64,000 bases of DNA from Rhynchopus euleeides (taxonomy: Eukaryota; Euglenozoa; Diplonemea; Diplonemida; Diplonemidae), in NCBI GenBank assembly GCA_963210315.1, contig OY723312.1, forward strand, positions 62,001 to 126,000, written 5' to 3'. Numbering within the stretch: position 1 is the stretch's first letter; every line of letters begins with the position of its first letter. This document shows, piece after piece, positions 19,269 through 31,200 of this stretch. Under the pieces are notes generated by a model that saw only the letters and a program-made list of their open reading frames with translations, made no database searches and was not told the DNA's origin. The position numbers and the translations under genes were made by a program.

Positions 19269-22200
19269 TCAGAACGGCAGCGAGAACTGCTCGAGCAGTA
19301 GCTCTTTCGCCTTTCGGCTGAGGTGCTTGACGATCGACTTGAAGTTGAGGTTCGCTTCGAAGTCAAAGTCCAGCCGCAGCCCGACGACGGTGATGTCCGA
19401 CCCGAAGCCCAGCGTGACGCTGCGGCTGTCCAGCCCTCCGACGAAGGAAAGTCGGTGGATCTTCAGGATATTCTTGATCAGACCGCCGACGCGCGAGATG
19501 ACGAAGTTGATGGCGCTGAGCCCTCGGCTGATGGACCACATGACCCCTCGCGCCGTGGTTAAGGCGCCGAACGCAAGGCCGAACGCAGCGCGGAACGGCG
19601 CGGCAGCAGCCTCGACGAGGCCTTTGACCACCTCCAGCGCCGCGATGGCGACGCCTGCGGCGATCTTCAGGGCCGCGTATTGAACCCAGCACGCAGCCTT
19701 CTTGGCGCACTTCCACACACGCCAGCCGCACTTCATCTTCTTGCACTTCCGTTTCTTCGCCTCGAGACGGTCGCGGAAGCGCCGCACGCTGTTCTGCTTG
19801 CGCGTCAGTCTGTCCTTCCAGCTGCCGATCATGTCCGACAGGGCGCGCGACGCGTCCTGGACCGCGTCCTGCGCGCTGCGCAGCTCGCTGTCTGCCGCCT
19901 CGAACAGCGCCTTCTGCTTCTCGTTCAGGTCGTCGAAGAACTCCACCGCCGCGTCGACCAGCTTGCCCACAAGCTCAGGCGCCTTCAGCGTCGCGCGGAT
20001 CTCGTTGTGGAAGTCTTCGCCCGGCACGCCGCCCACGATCAGCTCCACGTCGAGCTCAAACCCGAGGAAGTGCAGCTGCAGCGCACCCGCGATGCCTTGG
20101 GACGTCAGGTTGATCGATACGCCCACCTCCTGCGCAAGCACCGTCGCCCTGGCAGAGATGAAGAAGAACTGGTCAGACTTCGTCAGCGCCAGCTCGAACG
20201 AAGGCCCGATGCTGCGGTCGTCGAAGTCGGTGAGCGTGATTGGACCCCACTCCGTCACCGCCATCTGCACCACCGCCCGTATGCCCTCGTCGGTGACGGA
20301 GAGCTCGGCATAATCGATGTTGATCAGCCCGTAGAAGACGGACATATCTTGGACGATGAGCTGCAGCCCGGGCGCGAAGCGCACCGTCACGTATTCGATC
20401 GAGACCACCAGCTCCTGCATGCTGGGGTTGACGTTAATATGCAGGAGCTTGAACTTCAAGGGGTACCAGCTCATGATCTTGCCGCACGCTCGGCACCCCG
20501 TCAGTGCCAGCATCATCTCGCCGAGGTCGAAGTCCGTGATGGTTGCCTGGAACGCGTTTTGTGAGAAGTCGGTCACGCTCGAGCTCAGCGCGACCCTCGC
20601 CGTCGTCCCCCCCACCGCGACCCCGCCGGTGCAGGCGAAGCCGACCGGCACCAGCCCAGTCGGGGGGCTCGGTGCAAGCTCGAGCTGCACGGCCAGCGGG
20701 AAGATGATCGTCACGCCGCGCACGCCGAACGGCTCCCTCCACGGTTCGAGGCTGTCGACGACCAAGCCGATCTTGAGGTGCCCGAGCGGGCTGAGCAGCA
20801 CGAACCCGACCAGCTCGAGCACCTTCTCGTGCCTCCCCGACCCGAGCGTCAGGTCAGCCTGGAGGAGGAAGCCGATCTCCGGGGGGGCCCTGCGCTTCAC
20901 GACGAACGCCAGCGCCATCTTCACGACGTAGAGCCGGCGGGGTATCAGCTCGAAGCGCCCGCGCAGCTCGAGGTACAGCCGCACCTCCGACGGCGAGACG
21001 AGCCGTGCGAACAGCGCCATCCCCGACTCGGTCCCTTCGAGCTGCGACCCCAACTCCGGCGACGACGATTTGTCGACCCGATCCTTCGTGCCCGCCGCCT
21101 GGGTGCTGCCGCCGGAGAGGTGCAGCCGGAGCGTCAGGCCCGTCTCGAACTCCGACCCGTCGCCCAGCACCATGCGCCGCGTGACGAACGCGGCGACAAA
21201 GCTGGACGGCGCCATGTCCGACAGCACCTGGTCGACCGTCCCGTCGATCGGCTCCGGCGTGCCACCTTCCGCGGCGGAGAACGCCACCGCGAAGCCCCAC
21301 GCGTTGCCGCTTTTCTGCGCTGCGACGACCACCGCGAAGTTGGCACCGAACAGCGTCCCCTTCCCACGGAGGACGACCTCCGCGTAGGCGAGGTGCACCT
21401 CGAGCTCGACGGAGCGCAGGCCTGTCTTCCGCAGCCCGTCGTGCAGCGCGGCGGAGCCCACAGACTGCGCGGTCAGCTGCGGCGTGCTGCCGCTGCCCTG
21501 CCAGCGCTGCGCGAACCCCTCCGCTGTGGCCGGCGCTCCGTCCAGCAGCATCGTTCCGATGAGGCGCACCGACTCGGGGTTCAGCACCGCGTCGCTGCCA
21601 TTGACACCCGGCAGGGGGATGTGCAGCGCGAGCGAGAAGACTTCCATGAAGCTGCCCTCGACCTTCGCCACCTTCGCCCCGTCCGCGTCGCTCGACACGG
21701 TGACGTTCACGGCGCTGAGCTTGATCACCTTCCCGAAGAAGGGGATCCGCAGCAACCCGCCGTCGCGCGTCAGGAGCCCCGACACCTGCCACTCGTCTGT
21801 CGGCGGGTCGGTGCACGATTTCGTGAACTCGACGTTCAGCTCCAGCGCGGGGATCCCAAACGGAAGGTCGCGGAGGACCACTGTGCCGTCGCCAGCGCAG
21901 CCGAGCTCGTACGTCGCGCGGACGGTGAGGTGCTTCGTCTCGAAGAAGAAGCTTGTGCTCAACGTCCCCAGCTCCCCGTCGAACTGGAATGACGACCAGA
22001 CCGACCCGAGCCGCACCTGCACGGTTCCCGACCACGTCTGGTCCGCCAGCTTGCCCTGCGGGCTGCCTCCCGACGACACGAGGAGCACTTTGACCGCGGA
22101 GTAGGACATCCACCCGTCGAAGCCCAGCTGCAGCGTCGCGTCGATGCGCATCACGCCGGTGGCCGCGATGTAGTACATCTTGCCGGAGACCTGGAGGGGG

Positions 22201-25200
22201 TCGTTGTCGCCGATCTTGAGCGTCGCGTCGACCGTCCCCTCGCACTCCTTGTCGGTGTAGTAGATGAACGCGACGGTGGCGCGCAGCGCGCCGCCCATCG
22301 ACGAGAACGTCGTCGTCACGTGGAGGTGCTGCAGCGCGCCGTCGAAGAACGCCAGCTGCGCGGAGGTGCTGACCCCGAACAGCTCGGCCGTGGCGGACAC
22401 GTTGCCTTGCCACTGCGTGGCCGGCTGCTGCGTCTCGTTCAGCACCGCGAGACCTGCCATGTCGACGGCGATGTTCGTGATGCGCACGCCGAAGATGATG
22501 AGTGCCCCCTCCATCGATCCCTCCACGTCGTAGCGCTTCTCGCCGAGAGCCACGCACTTCTGGTACGCGACCGACGCGCTGAAAACCACACCCTCCGCCT
22601 CCTGAACGAGGGCGGTGCGCGCCCGCTGCCGCCTCTCGCGCTCCCTGTCGCGCAGCACTACCCGCGAGTCGCGCGCGTCCTGCGTGAGGCGCCTGAAAGT
22701 GAAGTGCAGCTCCGCGATGGCCACCGATGTGACGCCACGCTGTCGGCCGTTGTCGTCGCGCACGTGCAGGCGGTATGCCGTGCACTCCGTCGCGTTGACC
22801 GCAAAGCTGAGCATGTTGTGCGCCTCACGCCACCGGGCATCGCCCACGCCCCGCTGCGCGTGGATGTCTGTCCACTCGCCGCGCTCGTCGACGCCTTGCA
22901 GGGCAAACGTGCGCGGCGTGTGCGTACCTTCCAACGCGGCGACGCGGATCGAGTAGCCCGTCACGACGCGCAGCTGCGCATACGTGTAGCCAAGGAACAC
23001 GGGCGACATGCCGACGACAGACACAAACGGCGAGCCGCTGCTGTCAAACGCGTGCTTCGCTGCGTGCGGTGCCTGCGAGCCGCTTGAGAATGCGCCGATG
23101 CGCAGGTACGCCGGCAGCGGCGGGGGCGCAAGCACCTTCGCCTTCCGCGACGGCAGCGCGGCGGCCGGGCATTCTGCCAACGAGACGGAGCTCACCCACG
23201 CGCTCCTGCGCAGGCACGCCGATTGGCACGGGCAGCGGTGATTGTACACCCACAGCACCCAGTCGCCCGCGGGCACGAACAACCCGCTCTGCGTCAACGG
23301 CGTCCACTTCTCCCCGACGGTCTCGTGGAGGACCACGAGGCCTTGGGCCAGGGGGAACGGCACGTCGGTCTGGTCAGCCTTGACGAGCTTCACCCCAACG
23401 TACGATTCTTCTTTTGAGTCGCACTCGCGCCTGCAACGCATGGAGAAGGTCATCGGGGCGCCGCTCGAGCTCACCGCCGCGCGGATCCCGACGCCGTAAT
23501 CGACGCCCCACGCTTCCAGCTCCACGGCGTTCGAGTTCGTGTCGGGGTCGCCGTTGATGCGCAGCGTCACCGTCCCGTCCGCCCCGTCACCCGCCGCTAT
23601 CCAACCCGCCGCGCCGAAACCCCCGTCCGACGAGCCGCCTGTTTCCGAGAAGTCGCCGTTGGGCAGTTGCTGCAAGCAGTCCAGAGAGGGCGCAGGCGTT
23701 GGCGTGGGCGCAGGTGTCGCCAGCGGCGCAGGTGTCGGCACCTCCGGGGTGGGCGTCCACAAGGGCGGCGGGACGCCGGTACCGGGCGGCGCGTCGAGCG
23801 TGAGGACACCGTTTGCGTTAAGCACGTCGCACTCGTCTTCGGTGGTGGGCGGCACTTCGATGCGGCCGACGAAGGCAATCCCCTTGGCCGCCAGCTCGAC
23901 GTCCCCGACGAGCGACGTGAGGTTGCCGTCTTCGTACAGTGTCGTCAGCGTCACAGACGCAAACGCCATCAGCTCTGCGCTGCCCTTCACGAAGCCTGCC
24001 CACGAGATCGTGGCTTCCCCTTCGACGGGCGCGTCGGTGGCATCGGGCGCGTCGGGCTCGCCAGCAGCGAAAGTGCCGTCGAAGCTGAAGGCGACTTCGC
24101 CCAGCGCGATGCCGAAGACCTCGAGCGCGGGCAGCGTGCCTGCGACGGCCCACACCGGCCGGCCGGCCAGCGCCGCTGTGTAGGAGTACACGTGCGCCAC
24201 GTCCGCGTGGAGCGGCGGGAGCTCCGCGTTGCCCGCCGCCAGCGTCACGTCTGCCGTGCCGCTCAGCAGCCCGTCGGCCGCCGTCAGGTCCACCGCAGCG
24301 GCCAGCGGGCCGACCACCACGTCGCCCGCCACCTCGAAGCGCGTCACGCCGCCCGCACCGAACAACACCGTCCCGTTCAGCCCAACGCTGTTCCCGACCG
24401 TCACCAGCCCGGTCACACGCCCCGACAGCTCGGCTCCCCACTCCACCACAGCCTTCGCCTGCGACAGCCGCAGCCCGAACAGCTCCGGCTCCGCGTCCGC
24501 CTCCACCTCCAGCACCCACCGCGCCGCCCCGTCCGCCGCGCACCCGTCCTGCTGCGCCACCCGCCCGGTCCCCTCGAACCCCAGCGCGTCGACCCGCACC
24601 TCCGCCGCCCCCCCGTTCGCACTGCTGCACCCCTCGTCCGTCACCGCCAGCTGCGCAGACACCCACAGCCCCGGCGTGTCCACCAGCACCGTCGCCTCCA
24701 CCCGCTCGATCTTCGACGCACTGAACACCACCCGCCCCGCCACCTCCACCCCCAGCAGCTCCACCGTCCCCGACCCCTCGCCGCTCCACAGCACTCCCCC
24801 CGCCTGCCCCGCGTCCTGCACGCCCTTCACCGTCGCCTTCAGCCCGCGCACCCCCAGCCCGAGCACGGACACGGTCGTGTCGGGGCTGTCGCCGATGCCG
24901 GCGGTCAAGGAGAGGAAGGGCGAAGGTTCAACGTCGAGCAGCACATGCGCCATGTACGCGCAGGGGTTGAGCTGCGCTTCCTGAACGCGCAGCGCGGTCT
25001 CGACGCCCGGAAGCGACACAGAGTACTTCTCGGAGAGCGTGCCGAAGGGGCACGTCCGCGGGTCGGGGATGGTGCCGTCGAAGAAGGGCACGCCGGTCTG
25101 CGTGAAGCTCAGCAGCGCCGGGACGTCCAGCGCCAGCGCGTCGGCGAGCACGTCTGCCGCGACGTCCGCCACGGCAGGGAGTTCGACCCACACGCGCGTC

Positions 25201-28200
25201 TCAACGAACCCCGCCAGCCGCGCGGCCTTCGTCACTGCGAACTTCAGCTGCGGCAGCAGCGTTTCCTTCGTGAGCGGCGCGCCGAGCGCCCCGTCGCCGA
25301 AGGCGACGAGCACGCCGCCCACCCAGGACGGCGGTGTCGCGTCGCCGGCCAGCGGGTCGATGCCCGCGAGCGCAGCCTCGTCGCGCACGCCGTTCGAGTC
25401 GAGCGCAGCCTCCACATCTGCCGCCCCCTCGCTCTCTGCCGGCGGCTCCGGCTCGTCGGCGCCGTTGTCGCTGTCGTTGTCTCCGGCGCCACCGTTGTCG
25501 CTGTCGCCGTTGCTGTCGTCACCGGTGCCAGCGTCGGGATCGCCGCCGCTCGAGGCCCGTCTGGGAGCTTCGAACGTTGCATCCAGCAAGTCGCCGTTCC
25601 ACTGGACGTCGTGATGTTCGCCGGTGCCGGCGGTGATGTGCATCTTGTCGACGGCGACGTCGTACGTCACAGGCAGCCCGTCAAGGGACCTGACCACCAC
25701 ACGGCTCGGCGACGCGGCAAACGTCACCTCCGCCACGCCGCCCTGCCGGCACCACACGCGGGCGGCGTCCCACGTCGAAAGGAGGAACGGCGGCGCGCCG
25801 GGGAGGCCGACCTCAACCAGCACGCCGCCCTGCTGCGCCTCCTCGAAGAAGGGGCCGCTGCCCGACGCGCCTTGCGCCACGCAGCCGTCGGCGAGCGCGC
25901 GCAGCGCGGAGCCCGTGAAGATGCACACCTGCAGGTCGGGGTCCGTGTCGCGCCCGCAGGCCACCGGGCGCAGCTCCGCAGCGCAGCACTGCAGCGCAGG
26001 TGCGCCGGGGCACTGCGCGGTGGCGGCGACGGTGCCGCCCGACGCGGCACACGCGTCGGCGGCGACGCACTGCCCGACGACTTCGCCGACGACGCGGCAC
26101 AGCGGCGCACCGCCGCCGAGGCAGCACTGGACGTTCGCCGCGCCGGGGCAGTAGCCGGGCGACGCGGTCCCGCCGCCCGCCTCGCACTCGTCGCGGTCGA
26201 AGCACAGCCCTTCGACCCCGTCGACCCGGCACGACGACTGCGCCGGCGGCGGCGGACTCACGCATGTGTGCTCGACGCGGTGCAGCGTGCCGTCGGCGGC
26301 GGCCGCGCACTCGGCGACGCGCCACCCGTTGAGCGCCGCGCCGTGTGGGCAGCGCAGCGGATGTTCGCTCAGCTGCTCGACGCTCTCCGCCGCCATCGCC
26401 ACGCACCGCCCCGCGTACGACGCCACCACCGTCACCTCCTCCACCACCGCGCAGCACGTGTACGCGTACCGCTTCCCCTCTTCCCCCGCGCAGCCCACCA
26501 GCGTGTACCTCGTCAGTGCAGCCCCCGCCCCGCACTCCAGCGAGTGCCCGACAAGCGCCGCGAGCGACCCGTTCGTCGCCTTGCACGCCGTCTGCTTCTC
26601 CGTGCACGCCGTCTCGTCCACCGCCAGTTTCGCGTCCATGCACCACACCTTGTGCCGCATCTCGGACACCCCGTCTGCGCAGCCCCACTCGCCCATGTCC
26701 ACCGCGTGCACCGCACCACCGTTCGCGCACCCCACCTGCGCCCCGTCCAGCGCCTCGACCCCCGCCGCCGCCACCGCCACGCACCCCGCAGGCTCGACGA
26801 GGAACTCCGCCCGCGCGTGCGCGTGGCACTCCGCGCTGACCCGCGCAAGCCCGTCCGCCGCCCCGCACCGCTCGAGCACCCACCCGCGCAGCAGCTCCCC
26901 TGCGTCGCACTGCGGCGCAAGCCCCGCCAGCCCTGCCGCGCTCACCGCCCCGACCGCCACGCACCTGCTGCTCACCGTGTTCACCTCCGTCAGCGCCGCC
27001 GCGTACAGCGGGTTCAGCGGGCAGCACGTGTACACCACCCGCACCCCGCCGTCGCACTGCGCGTCGCGCCGCAGCTCCCACCCGGTCAGCACGCGTGCCC
27101 CGCAGCCGCCGAGCGCATCGTCCACCAGCAGAGAGCTGCCGGCGAGGCAGATGCTCGCCACCTGCCTGCACAGCCCGCTGCCGCGCGACGCGACCACCCC
27201 GAGTGCGCCGCACGACGCGACTGCAGACACGGAGCCTGTGGCGCAGCCGTAGCGCCCGACGCGGAAGCTGTTCATCCCGCGCCCGTCAGGGCAGCCCAGC
27301 CCGAGCGCCGCGCCGGCGTCCACCGTCGCGCACTCGGAGATTGCGACGGCAGGGAAGCCCGTCGTGTTCACCCGCCGCAACGCAGCGTTCGCCACGGCGT
27401 CCGCTGCCGCGGACGCCAGAAGCGTGCGCACACCGCCAAGCGACGGCGTGCCGCGCACGCGGCGCCGCAACTCCTTTCCAGCGACGCGCAGTCGCGCCGA
27501 CACCCAAGCAGGCGGCGCGGGCGACGCCGCCTCCGCCTCCCACGCCACGTCCAGCACCGCGACGGCGGCGGCGGACACGGCAGCGGACACGGCATGGTGG
27601 ACGTCACGGACGTGCGCCTCGCGCTGCCCGTGCGCCACGAGCGCGCTGCGCGCTGCCGCCGACACGGCAGAGGCTGCCGCAGCGGTGTCGGCGTGCTGCT
27701 CGGCCTCGTCGATCGCCTCCTTAGCCGCCACGGTGGCCGCCCAGTCTTCCCAGCAGGCGCGGGCCTGGGCGCACGTCCACAGCGCCGGCACGCCTGCCGC
27801 GGCTTCGCACTGCTGCTGCGCAGCTTCGCACGCGGCCTTCGCGCTGCTGACGTCTCCCAACAGCGCGCGCAGCGCCACGAACGTCGGCGCGCCAGCCGCC
27901 GCCTCGCGCGCCGCCGCCGCGCGCAGCGCCGCAGCGTCAGCCGCCTCGGCGGCGCTGCTCAGCGCAGCGGACGCTGCGCTGCCGAGCGCGTCGGCTGCGG
28001 CCTGCGCGCCAGCGGTGAGCGCGGCGTGCGCGCTGGATGCGACGCTTGCCCGCAGCTGCGGGGCGGGCATGTCTGCATCTGCGGACAGCACCACGCGGCA
28101 GGGCAGGTCGTTGGGCTCCAGCGTGAACTCTGCCCGCAGGCCTGAGTCGTCCAGCGCCGCGTCGACGTCCACCTCCTCGCCGTACAGCGCCGTCTGCCCG

Positions 28201-31200
28201 CGCAGGCGCAGCAGCCGCTCCGCTGCCCGCAAAACGACGTGCAGCGTCGGGCCGGCCTGCGGTGCGTCTGCAGCCGACAGCGCGAGCGTGCCCCACAGCA
28301 CAGCCTGCGGCACGCGCAGCGTCCCCTGCGCGCCGTCGGGTGTGATAGACACGTTGAGCCGCCCCGACACGCCGTGCCCGACTTCCACGTCGTCGGCGGT
28401 CAGCCACTTGCCGGGGAGAAGCGTTTCGCCGTCGGCGGCGACGGCCGCGGCGTTAGGGTTGGCGCGGAAGGTGTAGCGCACGGCCGCGTGCAGCGTGCGC
28501 TCGACGCCGACGGTGCACCGAGCGCCGCACCCCGCGAGCGTGCGCACGACGGCTGCGAGGCTGCCACTTCCCTCGACCACAAGCGCCGAGCGCGCTAAGT
28601 CCGCTGCATCGAACACAACGCGGCACGACGCGCCCAGCCCCCCGACGTGCGCCGTCCCCGCGACGGCCACCGCCGGCTGCAGGTCGGCGGTGATGCGCGC
28701 CGTGCCGGCCAGCGGTGCCTCGATGCTGACGCCCGCCGTGCCGAATGGCCCCTCCCACGCGCCCGCGCCGTGCGCGAGGCGCGCGCTGCCCTGCAGCTGC
28801 GGCTGCGCGGCATCGGCCGCCAGCCAAGCGTCCAGCCTGACGGGCGTGCCGTGTGTCGTCAGATCCGCCGCCGCGCGCAGCCCGACCGTCACGGCGGCGG
28901 CCGTCGCCCTGATCTGCAGCACCGCGTCCAGCGCAAGGTCCTCGCGCACCTGCACAGCGCCCGTCGGCGCCGCCGCCAGCAGCAGTTCCTCCGCGCTGCC
29001 CAGGTGGCCTGCCACAGAGACGGGCGCCGAGGGCAGCAGCTTCTGCAGCGCCGTGTTCACCAGCTGATGTAGCACCGTGCCGGCTGCAGTGCCGACGGTC
29101 ATCCTAATCCACACTCCGCGCTTCGCGGCGGCGAACGTGCCCCACGCAGCGCCGCCGGTCGCCGCCATCACGTCGACGTCAGTCGGGCGCAGCTCGTCGA
29201 CCGCCGCGCGCGCGGCGCCCACCAACGAATGCGGGTGGCCGGAGGGCAGCTCCCCGAGGCACGACGCGCCGACCGCCGTCAGCCACCCCGCTGCTGTGTG
29301 CCGCACGGCCAGCGACACGCCGCAGCTCGCCCAGAGCACCTTCGCCGGGCCCTCGAGCGTCAGCTCCGGCCGCGCGCCCAGCGTGAACGTGGCGGCGCCG
29401 GCGTTCGGTCTCGCGTCCCGCAGCTGCGTGTGCACGACGCTGCCCGCGGCGAGTGGGTAGACACCCATGACGGCCCGCAGCAGCGAGCGCGGCGTGACGC
29501 TGCCCGGGTGCCACGGCACCGCCTCCACGCGCGGCGACTTCGAGTTCTGCGAAGCCGCAAGAGAAAACGACACGTTGACGTCCGGGACGCCGCCCCCCAG
29601 CCGCCCCCTCAGCGCCACGTGGTGCACGAACGAGCCTCCGGGTTCCCGCCGCTTGACCAGCGACAGGTGCACGTTGGTGGCGCGCAGCGCGCGCGGGCCG
29701 AAGTGCAGTACCAGGTCCTCGCCTGCGAGGGCTTGGATCGTCCAGTCCTGCGGGGCGTTCGTGGCGCAGCCGTCGGGCAGCATGACGTCGAACGGCACGA
29801 CGAAGTCGCTGATGCCTGCGAGCCTGCGCATCTCGAAGTGCCCGACGCCTCTGCACGTCGCCGTGTCGACCAGCCGTGCGACGGCCAGGTTGTTCTGCGT
29901 CGTCGCCCAGTACGCGATGCCTTCAAAGCCAGTGCCGGTGGTGGTGATCCGCTGCCGCACGCCGGCCGTCGACAACACCCCGTCCCACTTCCGGCTTCCC
30001 ATCTGCTCGCGCGTCGAGCCTGGCAACGTGGACAGCGACACGATGCGCGCGATGGCCACCGGCCCTTGGATGTGCAGCGTGCCGCTGCCCTCCAGCGTCA
30101 CATCCCACAGGCAGCCTGGGCGGACCATCACCTGCGTCTCGCCTGTCGCGTCCAGGCGCCCGACTTGGGGCACCATCAGCGTCGCTTCGAAGGCGCCGTG
30201 CACGCCGCCGTCGCAGCCTGCGAAGTACGGCGCACGCACCTTCCCGATGAACAGGCGGTTGCGGATGTGCACCGTGACGGCGGCCGTGGCGTGCGGCCTG
30301 TGCGGGTCATCCATCTCCAGCATGCCCTGCTCGTAGAAGCGGTTGTCCGCCTTCTCGACCGACGCAGTCAGCTTGCCGCGCCAGCCGGCGCCTGTGAGCA
30401 GCAGGCGCACGGCGCACTCGCGCAGCTCCAGGTCGCCGAGCTGCGCGTCCGGCGCGTACGCCTCGAGGACGGGCGCCTCACCGTTCGACGTCGTCAACGT
30501 GGCGGGCAGCGCGAGGCCTGCGTGGCGCAGCGTCGCCGTCCCCTGCACGTAGCGGTGCGGCGCGTCGCCGGCAAACACGCGCAGCGTCCCCTCGACGACG
30601 ACGCCGTCGTGCTCCAGGCGGCAGGCGCCTGCGAGCGCGGCGAACTCGTTGTCCTCGAACGCCGCCTCGACGGAGACAAGCACCGTGTCGACGCGCAGCG
30701 TCCCGCCGGCGGTGCCCGTCCACCTGTACGCGCCCGCCGCGTCCCGCGCGCCGTGCAGGCGCACCGCCGCAGGCGCGAGCGCCGCGCCGAACAGCGTCAC
30801 CGCCAGCGGCCCTGCCCGCCCGTCCGGCGTGCGCGCGTCGGTCGACAGCTCGACGTCCACAGCCCCCGACCGCACGTCCGCCGCGACAGACACCACCGCC
30901 GTCGCCTCCCAGTTCCCCGTCGTAATCGTCACCTCGTTGTACCCGAACAGCTGCTGTGTCTCCGCGTCGTACCGCACCACCAGCTGCCCCGCCTGCACAG
31001 GGCCCAGCGGCTCTGCCAGCGTCGCCGTCACCGCCAAGTCGCCCAGCCGCCCCTCCGCGAAGTCCAGCCGTGCGCCCGCCTCCACCCCGAACACGTCCAC
31101 GCTCCCTTCCACCCACCCGGACCACACCAGCGCACCGTCCGCCCCGCGCGTTGCCGTCGCCTCCACCTCCACCCCCTTCAGCACCATCCCCTTGTACGCG

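Noticed and set aside
23667..28145. 1,492-codon open frame on the plus strand
   Set aside because: Exact antisense of the giant gene; the translation is Arg/His/Gln-rich with no domain, as expected of a GC-rich shadow frame, whereas the minus strand shows a signal peptide and ordered modules.
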